From: Rhodophyticola sp. CCM32
GTDB lineage: Bacteria > Pseudomonadota > Alphaproteobacteria > Rhodobacterales > Rhodobacteraceae
Reading direction: 5' to 3'
Length of the DNA stretch: 64,000 bases
Assembly: GCF_004751985.1 (NCBI RefSeq)
Contig: NZ_CP038492.1
Coordinates: 2,728,001-2,792,000 of the forward strand
The number at the start of each line of letters is the position of its first letter. The stretch's first letter is position 1. Both the position numbers and the translations under genes were made by a program. Under the pieces are notes generated by a model, which was not told where the DNA came from, did no database searches, and saw nothing but the letters and a program-made list of their open reading frames with translations. This document shows, one piece after another, positions 56,978-64,000 of this stretch.

Positions 56978-57874
56978 CTATTGACCGGCGGGTGACGCAA
57001 GCACCCCGGCAGAACCGCCCAGATATTCAAAGAATTCGCTGTCAGGGCTGATCACCATGGTCGAATTCTGCTGCCGCAACGCCCGTTCATAGGCGGTCAT
57101 CGAGCGATAGAATCCAAAGAATTCCGGGTCCTGCCCGAAGGCTTCGGCAAAAATGCCGTTCCGTTCGGCATCGGCTTCACCGCGAATGATCTCTGCCTCG
57201 CGGCTGGCCTCGGACACCAGTTCCACAACGGTACGGTCCGCCTGGGCGCGCACCCGCAGCGCGGCCTCTTCCCCCCGGGCCCGTTCATCGGTGGCTTCGC
57301 GTTCCCGCTCGGCCCGCATCCTCGAGAATGTGGCCTCCAGGTTCTGCCCCGGCAGGTTGGTCTGTTTCAGACGCACATCCAGCACTTCCAGCCCCAGCGG
57401 CAGCGCCCGGGCCCGGGACTGGGCGGTGATCCGGTCCATCAGCTCGGCCCGGTCAGACGACAGGATGGTGTTCGATGTCACACCGTCAGAGCCCAGAACC
57501 GCGCGGATTTGCGGGTTCAGGATACCCTCCAGCCGGTCCTCGGCGGCGCGCATGCCGCCCACACCCACGGCGCGGCGGAACTGTTCCACATCATTGATGC
57601 GGTAGCGCGCAAAGGCATCGACCACCAGACGCCGGTCATCCGAGGGCGTAACCTCGATCGCGGCGGTGTCCAGCGACAGAATCCGGTCATCATAAAAGAC
57701 AACTTCCTGAATGAAGGGGATTTTGAAGTTCAGCCCCGGTTCTTCCACCACCTGGCGGATCTGGCCGAATTGCAGCACCAGCGCGCGCTGGCGTTCATCG
57801 ACGATGAAAATCGAGCTGAGCAGCAGGACAGCCACCACCACAGCAACGGGGATCACATAAGCGATACGTTTCAT
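56978..57874 (-). CDS. hflC: FtsH protease modulator HflC
   Basis: This 298-residue protein has one N-terminal membrane helix (AYVIPVAVVVAVLLLSSIFI) and then a SPFH/band 7 domain with VDERQRALVLQFGQIRQVV and a coiled-coil region rich in REREATDERARGEEA. With HflK it forms a large periplasmic cage that controls access of membrane proteins to FtsH. The start overlaps the hflK stop by one base (TGATG). Confidence 0.95.
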   Translation of the reverse strand: MKRIAYVIPVAVVVAVLLLSSIFIVDERQRALVLQFGQIRQVVEEPGLNFKIPFIQEVVFYDDRILSLDTAAIEVTPSDDRRLVVDAFARYRINDVEQFRRAVGVGGMRAAEDRLEGILNPQIRAVLGSDGVTSNTILSSDRAELMDRITAQSRARALPLGLEVLDVRLKQTNLPGQNLEATFSRMRAEREREATDERARGEEAALRVRAQADRTVVELVSEASREAEIIRGEADAERNGIFAEAFGQDPEFFGFYRSMTAYERALRQQNSTMVISPDSEFFEYLGGSAGVLASPAGQ

Positions 57875-59040
57875 CAGTTGTTCCCCCCGGAAGTATCGGC
57901 GCCACGGCGCAGCTCATTGAGCGGCAGATAGGGCACGACCCCACCGGCGCCGCCCTCGCCCTCACTGTCGAGGATCACAAGATCCACATCGCCCAGCACC
58001 CGTTCCATCGTTTCCAGATAGAGACGACGGCGCGTCACATCAGGGGCCAGTTCATATTCGGCCAGAACCGCAAGAAAACGGCTTGCCTCACCCTCGGCCT
58101 CGTTCACCACCTGGGCACGATAGCCTTCGGCCTGTTCCAGAAGCTGCGCGGCCTCACCCCGGGCGCCCGCAAGCACCTGATTGGCATAGGCATCGGCGCG
58201 GCGTTCCAGCTGATCACGCTCCTGCTCGGCGGCCTGCACATCGCGGAACGCGTCAATCACCTCTGATGGCGGGTCGGCCCGGTCAAGGTTGAGACGCACA
58301 ATGTTGATGCCGCTCTCATAACTATCCAGCGTTGCCTGGATCAACTCGCGCACGGTATCGGCGATGATCTCCCGATCCCGGTTCAGGATCGGCGCCAGTC
58401 GCGAGGCCGCGATGATCTCGCGCATGGCCGATTCAGATACGGCGCGCACGGTTGTTTCAGGATCACGCAGATTGAACAGGTAAAGCGCCGGATCATTGAT
58501 GTTCCAGACCACCTGAAAATCAATATCGACGATGTTTTCATCGGTTGTCAGCATCAGGCCGGAATCAGAGGCACCGGATCGGTTGGTGCCGATGCTTTCG
58601 GTCCGCTCCGAGGTCACGGCGATCACTTCGGCCGTCACAACCGGCCAGGGGGCGAAATTCAGCCCCGGCTCACCGATCTGGGAAAACTCCCCCAGAAACA
58701 ACTCGACCGAGCGTTCTTCGGGCCGGACCGTGTAGAAGGAGGTAAAGACCCAGAGACCGGCCAGCGCCAGCACGCCCAGCACCCAGACACCGCGCCCGAT
58801 CTGCGGGCCTTCGCCGCCACCGGTGCCATTGCCGCGACCCTTGCCGCCGCGCCCGCCCATCAGAACGCGCAACTGCTCCTGCCCCTTGCGGACGATCTCA
58901 TCAATCTCGGGGATCTGCTGGCCACCATCGGAGTTGCCGGGCCTGCGCCCGCCGCCCCGTCTGTCATCATCGCCACGGTTTCCACCGCCTCCGCCAGAGC
59001 CGTTGCCGCCGCCCCAGGGACCGCCATTATTGCCAGCCAT
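57874..59040 (-). CDS. hflK: FtsH protease modulator HflK
   Basis: This 388-residue protein has a Gly/Asn/Arg-rich N-terminus (about 1-40), one membrane helix (GVWVLGVLALAGLWVFTSFY), a SPFH domain with VRPEERSVELFLG and DFQVVWNINDPALYLF, and a coiled-coil tail. It partners HflC. A CCCCATATA word (59080-59088, minus strand) lies upstream and resembles a heat-shock sigma-32 -10 element, although I see no matching -35. Confidence 0.95.
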   Translation of the reverse strand: MAGNNGGPWGGGNGSGGGGGNRGDDDRRGGGRRPGNSDGGQQIPEIDEIVRKGQEQLRVLMGGRGGKGRGNGTGGGEGPQIGRGVWVLGVLALAGLWVFTSFYTVRPEERSVELFLGEFSQIGEPGLNFAPWPVVTAEVIAVTSERTESIGTNRSGASDSGLMLTTDENIVDIDFQVVWNINDPALYLFNLRDPETTVRAVSESAMREIIAASRLAPILNRDREIIADTVRELIQATLDSYESGINIVRLNLDRADPPSEVIDAFRDVQAAEQERDQLERRADAYANQVLAGARGEAAQLLEQAEGYRAQVVNEAEGEASRFLAVLAEYELAPDVTRRRLYLETMERVLGDVDLVILDSEGEGGAGGVVPYLPLNELRRGADTSGGNN

Positions 59041-59135
59041 TGATGTCTCTTCCCCTCATCATCACATCTGTTGCCTGTCTATATGGGGTCTTACTCCCGA
59101 TATGCACGGGCAACTTGTGTGTTTTTCTGTTGAAA

Positions 59136-60587
59136 TCAAGCCACCCGCATGGGTGTTTTCATCGTTACAAGTTCTTCAGACATGGTCGGGTGCACCGCAA
59201 CCGTCCGGTCGAAATCCTCTTTCGTCGCGCCCATCCTGACCGCGATACCCGCCATCTGGATCATCTCGCCCGCCCCCGGGGCGACAATATGACAGCCCAG
59301 AACCGTGCGGTTTTCCTTTGAGACAACCAGCTTCATCAACACCCGGTCTGGCCGCCCCGCAAAGGCCGATTGCATGGGGCGGAACGAGGTGCAGTAAATC
59401 TCTACAGGCTCCTGTTCGCGCGCCTGTTCCTCGGTCAGGCCGACCGTGCCCAGCTCTGGCTGGGTGAACACCGCCGACGGGATCAGCGCGTGATCGACCG
59501 GTGTGGGGTTGCCGTTGAACACGGTTTCCACAAAGGCCATCCCCTCGCGGATCGCCACCGGGGTCAGTTGCACCCGATTGGTCACATCGCCAATCGCATA
59601 AATCGAAGGCACCGCAGTCTGGCTGTAGTCATCCACAACAATCTCACCCCGGCGGCCGATCTCAACGCCCAGATCCTCCAGCCCCATATCCGCCGTGTTC
59701 GGATTGCGCCCTGTGGCAAACAACACCGCGTCATAGACCGCCTCTGTCCCGTTCGAGGCTTTGACCCAGACCGGGCCGCCCTCATCAGCGGCGCTCTCGA
59801 CCACCCGCTCGGCCGAGGGCACGCCCATGGCCGCATCGGTTCCGCCACCGGGGAAGGACATGCTGTGATCATCGCCGGCGCGCGCCATATCGACGATATT
59901 GGTGCCCAGATGCAGTTTGACGCCCTTTTCGCGCATCATTTCGGCCACCAGCCCGCGCGCCTCATCATCAAAGCCACGCAGGATCTGCGCCCCGCGATAG
60001 AACTGCGTCACCTCAACCCCAAGCCCGTTCATGATGCAGGCAAATTCACAGGCAATGAACCCGCCGCCGATGATCAGCAGACGCTTGGGCAGTTCCGGCA
60101 GCTGGAACAGATCATCAGACACAAGGCCAAGATGTGCATTCGGCATGTCGGGCCGCACCGGGCGCCCGCCTGTGGCCACAAGGATATGTTTCGCGCTTTT
60201 CCGCGTTCCGTCAGCCATTTCAACCATATGCGCATCGACCAGTTTCGCCCGGGTATCGAAAATCTCCACATTCGAGCCGTTCAGAAGGCTGCGATACACA
60301 TTTTCCAGCCGGTCCAGCTCTGTATTCAGATGACCCGAGAATCTGGGCCAGTCGAAAGCGCCATCCTCCAGATCCCAGCCATAGCTGCGCGCATCATCGA
60401 ACATCTCACGATAGCCCGAGGCAAACACCATCAGCTTTTTCGGCACGCAGCCCCGGATCACGCAGGTGCCACCCATCCGACTGCTTTCGGCAAGCCCCAC
60501 ACTGGCCCCGCCGGCCGCAGCAACGCGCGCCGCCCGCACGCCGCCGGATCCGCCGCCAATGACGAAAAGATCATAGTCAAATGCCAT
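59136..60587 (-). CDS. gor: Glutathione-disulfide reductase
   Basis: This 483-residue flavoprotein reduces glutathione disulfide with NADPH. It has the FAD motif VIGGGSGGVRAARVAA, the redox pair GGTCVIRGCVPKK, the second nucleotide site IIGGGFIACEFACIM and the C-terminal VAVHPTMSEELVTM with the active-site His-Glu. It is about 30 residues longer than usual because of an insertion rich in Gly, Asp and Ala around residues 245-280. It lies 66 bases after rpiA on the same strand. Confidence 0.93.
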   Translation of the reverse strand: MAFDYDLFVIGGGSGGVRAARVAAAGGASVGLAESSRMGGTCVIRGCVPKKLMVFASGYREMFDDARSYGWDLEDGAFDWPRFSGHLNTELDRLENVYRSLLNGSNVEIFDTRAKLVDAHMVEMADGTRKSAKHILVATGGRPVRPDMPNAHLGLVSDDLFQLPELPKRLLIIGGGFIACEFACIMNGLGVEVTQFYRGAQILRGFDDEARGLVAEMMREKGVKLHLGTNIVDMARAGDDHSMSFPGGGTDAAMGVPSAERVVESAADEGGPVWVKASNGTEAVYDAVLFATGRNPNTADMGLEDLGVEIGRRGEIVVDDYSQTAVPSIYAIGDVTNRVQLTPVAIREGMAFVETVFNGNPTPVDHALIPSAVFTQPELGTVGLTEEQAREQEPVEIYCTSFRPMQSAFAGRPDRVLMKLVVSKENRTVLGCHIVAPGAGEMIQMAGIAVRMGATKEDFDRTVAVHPTMSEELVTMKTPMRVA

Positions 60588-60653
60588 CGGTGTCCCTTTC
60601 CGGCGCGCGGTTGTCTGTCTGCCTGTAGCGTTTCGACCTGATGTTGAAATGCA

Positions 60654-61442
60654 TTAGTCTGCGATATCCACAAACAGATTGTCGGTGTCGACAATCTCGA
60701 TCCGTTCATGTTCGACCGTGCCATTGTTGATATCGCGGACCTCAACCGTGCCATCACCGCTGCCGATCACCAGAATGTCGCAGATATCCAGAAACAGCCC
60801 GTTTTCCACAACGCCGGGTATCTGGTTCAGAATAAGGCTCAATTGCTGCGCATTGGCGATCCGGCGCAGGTGCAGATCAAGCACATAATTCCCCTCATCG
60901 GTGCGGAAGGGTTCATCCACATTCAGCCGCAGCGAGGTGCTGCGCCCCAGCACATCGACATTTGACAGCAATTCCTCGATCAGTGCCTTGGTTGTCTGCC
61001 AGCCGAAGGGGATCACCTCCACCGGCAGGGGAAAGGTGCCCAGCATATCCACCTGTTTCGAGGGGTCGGCAATCACGATCATCTGGTCCGAGGCCGTGGC
61101 AACGATCTTTTCCTGCAACAGCGCGCCGCCGCCGCCCTTGATCAGATTGAGGTTCGGGTCATATTCATCGGCCCCGTCAATGGTCAGGTCCAGCCATTTG
61201 ACCTCTTCCAGCGTCTTGATCGGCACGCCCACCTGCCGGGCCAGATCGGCGGTTCGGGCGGATGTGGCCACGCCGGTGACCATGATCCCGTCTTCGCGCA
61301 CCATCTCCCCCAGACAGCGCACCATCCAGGCGGCGGTCGATCCGGTCCCAAGACCGACACGCATGCCGTCCTCGACATATTCAACAGCCCGTTTTGCGGC
61401 CACAAATTTGGCACGATCAATGGGCGAAAGCTCCGCTGTCAT
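60654..61442 (-). CDS. rpiA: Ribose-5-phosphate isomerase A
   Basis: This 262-residue enzyme interconverts ribose 5-phosphate and ribulose 5-phosphate. It has GLGTGSTAAWMVRCL, TIDGADEYDPNLNLIKGGGG with the catalytic acids, and GALLQEKIVA. The ATG at 61442 gives MTAELSPIDRAKFVAAKRAV, as in relatives I remember; a GTG eight codons earlier (61466) is possible. The last 20 residues are acidic. It precedes gor. Confidence 0.94.
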   Translation of the reverse strand: MTAELSPIDRAKFVAAKRAVEYVEDGMRVGLGTGSTAAWMVRCLGEMVREDGIMVTGVATSARTADLARQVGVPIKTLEEVKWLDLTIDGADEYDPNLNLIKGGGGALLQEKIVATASDQMIVIADPSKQVDMLGTFPLPVEVIPFGWQTTKALIEELLSNVDVLGRSTSLRLNVDEPFRTDEGNYVLDLHLRRIANAQQLSLILNQIPGVVENGLFLDICDILVIGSGDGTVEVRDINNGTVEHERIEIVDTDNLFVDIAD

Positions 61443-61511
61443 AGGCGTATCCGTCGGTTGTGTCACAAGCTGTTTATAGAAGCCCGCGCGCGGGCGCGAG
61501 AGGAAATGGCC

Positions 61512-62177
61512 CTAAATCAGGGCAGACAACACCGCATCCAGCGCGGCCCGTGGCAGGATCACCAGCATGCCGGGCCCGTCGAACCGCATCTCGACCTGGG
61601 GCGCGGCGGTCTCGTTGGAGGTGCCGATCTGCCCCAGGGGTCGAAAATCAATCGGTTCAATCGGCCAGCGCAGACCGGTTGACTGCCCCCGCACAGCCGC
61701 CATCGGAAACAGCGAGACCCGCATGCCAACGGGCAAATCCAGCCGCAACCGGGGCGGCGCATGAAACACGATATCTTCACGGCCCAGAACCACACAGGTC
61801 TTTTCAGGCCGGGTGATCAGCGTGTGATATACGGCCAGTTCATGGTCAATCCGCCGCCCGGTGACCCCCACTGCGATCACCCCGGGCGCAGAGATATTTC
61901 GCAGCGCCTTGTCGAAATCCGTCGTGCTTTGTTCCGCGATCCGGTGCAGACGCTGCGGGCCCAGCACGGCCCGTGCATCCCTGCTGAGCGAATCCATATC
62001 GCCGATCACCGCATCGGGGTGATGGCCCAAAGCCAGTGCATGATCCGCCCCGCCATCTGCGGCCACGAGAACCGGCGCACGGGCCAGCGCATCGGCAAGA
62101 TCGGCGGGGTCATGCTCCCCCCCGCCCAAAAGTGTCACCAATGTGTCCGCCCGGACGATCTCCGAGGAGTTTTGCAA
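61512..62177 (-). CDS. Thiamine pyrophosphokinase
   Basis: This 221-residue enzyme transfers pyrophosphate from ATP to thiamine. It has VTLLGGGEHDPADL, VAADGGADHALALGHHPDAV followed by IGDMDSLS, and STTDFDKAL, all typical of the TPK catalytic domain; the C-terminal part is the thiamine-binding domain. The start is uncertain: TTG at 62177 has AAAGG just upstream, while GTG 62207 and TTG 62219 are alternatives in frame. No TPP riboswitch is visible before it. Confidence 0.88.
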   Translation of the reverse strand: MQNSSEIVRADTLVTLLGGGEHDPADLADALARAPVLVAADGGADHALALGHHPDAVIGDMDSLSRDARAVLGPQRLHRIAEQSTTDFDKALRNISAPGVIAVGVTGRRIDHELAVYHTLITRPEKTCVVLGREDIVFHAPPRLRLDLPVGMRVSLFPMAAVRGQSTGLRWPIEPIDFRPLGQIGTSNETAAPQVEMRFDGPGMLVILPRAALDAVLSALI

Positions 62178-62228
62178 ATTATCGCCTTTATTTCGGTTAA
62201 AGATCACTGAATGGCCCAATTACCGTCC

Positions 62229-62244
62229 CGTTTCGCGTGAAACA
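62229..62244. promoter_or_regulatory. parS-like palindrome
   Basis: CGTTTCGCGTGAAACA agrees with the universal ParB site TGTTTCACGTGAAACA at 14 of 16 positions, including both GTTTC and GAAAC arms. It lies in the divergent region between the thiamine pyrophosphokinase gene and the acidic-protein gene. A regulatory palindrome for another protein is the alternative. No parA or parB is in the window. Confidence 0.45.
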
Positions 62245-62330
62245 GTTTGTTACATTAAACCACAAGATGGTAAATTTCGGTGCCAAGCCGGAACTGCAGA
62301 GTAAGCTGACGAGCAGAGTGAAATTGACCC

Positions 62331-64000
62331 ATGGCTGATATAAACAAGATTCTGACCGTATCCTACGGCACATTCTCCTGCACGTTGGAGGGGTTTGAAG
62401 ATCCGTTCTCGGCGATGAAGGGTATCGCCGAGTATTTCCGTGATCTTGCGGCCGAGGATCGTTACTTCGGCGCAGAACCGCCCACACCGGATGCCGAGAT
62501 GCTGCAACGCATCACCGAGGATGCCATCAACCGCCGGGTTGAGGCGCGGATTTCCGATACCGGCCTGATCATGCGCCCACAGATCGAACAGGTGGACGCA
62601 CCTGAAGGTACTGATATTTCCGACACGGCAGAGATCGAAAGCACCGGTGTTGTGGATGACATGACGGATGAAGCCGTTGCTGACACTATCGAAGATGACC
62701 CTGCCACGGAAGCATCTGTTGAAGAGACATCCGTCGTAGAAGAAACGGAAGAGAGCGCTGCAGAAGAGCATACCGGCGAGGATCAGGCCCCCTCTGACGC
62801 AGATACGGACAACGCGGCGGCCGTTGATCAGATCACACCCGTCTCTGAAGACACATCAGACGACGCTGCCCCAGAAGATGCTGCTTTTGAGGATATTGCC
62901 CTGGAAGTTGTGTCCCAGGGTGACAGCGCGGACGAGGGCGCAGGCGCCGCCGATGAGGCGATTCTGGCCAGCATTGCGACTGCCAGTGACGACATCGCCG
63001 GTGACACTGATGATGTGGCAGAGCTGCTCGAAGACCAAAGCGCTCAAACGCAATCGGACGATGCGGATGTCGCGTCCTTCTTTGCAGAGGCGGACACAGC
63101 CGAAGACCCTGCCCCTGAAGAGGATAGTTTCTTTGTCGCGGAACCGGCGCTTGATGCCGACAGCGTGGCCGCCAAGCTGGCCCGCATCCGTCAGGTTGTC
63201 GCCGATGAAGAGGGTGCAGAGGAGACCCTGAGCGAAGATATCGCCTTTGAAGAAACCCCCGACGACCAGCCTGCCGATACCCCGACCCAGGACGACAGGG
63301 CGGAGGTGAATATTTTTGAAGCCGACGCGGAAGGGGAATCCGAGGCCGTGGAAGATGCCCGCGCCGACAACATCATGACCGAAGATATGGCCACGGATGA
63401 TTTGGCCTCTGAGGAAGAAGAAAGCCCCAACCTCTCGGAAATCCTAGCCGCGGCCCTGCCCGATATCAGTGAAGATCAGCCCGCGGATGACGAGGGCTTT
63501 GCCGATCAGATGCCTGAAGACACCACAGGTGAAGCGGAGGCAGAGACCGCAGAGAGCATTGAGGGTGAAGAGACGCCCGAAACCGGTCAGGATACACCTG
63601 AAGAGACCAGTGCCGAGGCCGTCACCGAGACTGAAGAGGACACCGCAGAGCTTGCCCCGGTTGTGGCGGAAGTCACCGTTTTGCGCGGCCCGCGCCCCGA
63701 TAGCCCTGACGCGCAGGAAGCCCAAGCCGGCGAAGACCAGCCCGACAGCGCATTGAGCCCCGAAGCGGAGGCGGAATTGCAGGCCGAACTGGCCATGATC
63801 GAAGAGGAGCGCACGGAACAACAGCAAGCCGAGCGCGAAGCCCGGCGCCAGCAATTCACCGAACCCAGCGAAGGGGGTGAATCCGAAGCCGATGTCAGTC
63901 GCCTGTTCGAGGCAACCGACAGCCGCCTGGAAACCGAGGAAATCAGCCGCCGCCGCGCCAATATTCAACACCTGAAAGCTGCGGTTGCCGCACGCACGGC
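62331..64000 (+). CDS. Large acidic low-complexity protein, conserved N-terminus (partial)
   Basis: An open frame from ATG 62331 runs without stop to the window end, at least 556 residues. The N-terminal 75 residues ([20 protein letters not shown], then [20 protein letters not shown] and [19 protein letters not shown]) look like a folded, conserved domain. From about residue 90 the chain is dominated by Glu, Asp, Ala, Thr and Pro, with islands such as [20 protein letters not shown] that repeat in altered form ([18 protein letters not shown] at the edge). I recall similar Rhodobacteraceae proteins as unknowns, sometimes labelled chemotaxis proteins without clear reason. Function not assigned. 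Confidence 0.85.
   Translation, partial: MADINKILTVSYGTFSCTLEGFEDPFSAMKGIAEYFRDLAAEDRYFGAEPPTPDAEMLQRITEDAINRRVEARISDTGLIMRPQIEQVDAPEGTDISDTAEIESTGVVDDMTDEAVADTIEDDPATEASVEETSVVEETEESAAEEHTGEDQAPSDADTDNAAAVDQITPVSEDTSDDAAPEDAAFEDIALEVVSQGDSADEGAGAADEAILASIATASDDIAGDTDDVAELLEDQSAQTQSDDADVASFFAEADTAEDPAPEEDSFFVAEPALDADSVAAKLARIRQVVADEEGAEETLSEDIAFEETPDDQPADTPTQDDRAEVNIFEADAEGESEAVEDARADNIMTEDMATDDLASEEEESPNLSEILAAALPDISEDQPADDEGFADQMPEDTTGEAEAETAESIEGEETPETGQDTPEETSAEAVTETEEDTAELAPVVAEVTVLRGPRPDSPDAQEAQAGEDQPDSALSPEAEAELQAELAMIEEERTEQQQAEREARRQQFTEPSEGGESEADVSRLFEATDSRLETEEISRRRANIQHLKAAVAART

Overview
The window reads as one stretch of an alphaproteobacterial chromosome, most likely Rhodobacteraceae (Roseobacter/Rhodobacter group). 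The evidence is the high GC coding sequence, the ccoNOQP-ccoGHIS cbb3 oxidase cluster with FNR-type boxes, the hflK-hflC-DUF2065-degP operon, an LpcC-like LPS-core glycosyltransferase, a Hint_2/RTX secreted protein and a CtrA-type box. I found no rRNA, tRNA or CRISPR array.

Layout. (1) 1-10.3 kb: an alpha-galactoside operon on the minus strand, encoding a binding protein, two permeases with a YjbR-like gene between them, a GH36 alpha-galactosidase, an SDR sugar dehydrogenase, DgoK, DgoA and a cut-off SMP-30 lactonase. Most junctions overlap by a few bases. A divergent IclR regulator and the transporter ATPase share the promoter region. Together they describe uptake of intact alpha-galactosides, cytoplasmic hydrolysis and oxidative galactose breakdown; a galactonate dehydratase is not seen and may lie beyond the left edge. 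(2) 10.3-18.5 kb: copA-cueR with a clear CueR promoter, then hemC, hemE, an FAD oxidoreductase, lpcC and hemF. (3) 18.7-31.0 kb: a SPOR-containing D,D-carboxypeptidase, then ccoS-I-H-G and ccoP-Q-O-N, split by about 1.7 kb of unrelated DNA that carries a nucleotidyltransferase. A universal stress protein gene is divergent from ccoN. The copper and heme genes nearby serve cofactors that this oxidase needs.

(4) 31-45 kb: oxyR/katG, a yqeY-like gene, carA, a GT2 glycosyltransferase behind DnaA and CtrA boxes, a GntR regulator, a HAD phosphatase, a small membrane protein, a UbiH-like monooxygenase, a class V aminotransferase with two Lrp regulators, and ilvC. (5) 44.7-51.8 kb: ArsR with a divergent NIPSNAP-ABM-EamA operon, a CAP-domain lipoprotein, an amidohydrolase coupled to a HisN-like phosphatase, an XRE regulator and a quinone oxidoreductase. 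(6) 51.9-64 kb: an RTX/Hint protein with a clean terminator, an IS5-family (IS427-like) element inserted exactly at the degP stop codon, degP-DUF2065-hflC-hflK, gor, rpiA, a thiamine pyrophosphokinase, a parS-like palindrome and the start of a very acidic conserved-type protein that runs off the window.

Three genes (the GT2 glycosyltransferase, the UbiH-like gene and the HisN-like gene) are each broken by what looks like one missing G or C in a homopolymer. This common signature makes sequence error at least as likely as real decay. The most interesting signals are the DnaA/CtrA-box promoter at 36.2 kb, the split cbb3 cluster with an FNR promoter on each side of the insert, an SDR lacking the catalytic lysine, the IS insertion that makes the stop codons of two converging genes, and a family of intergenic hairpins.
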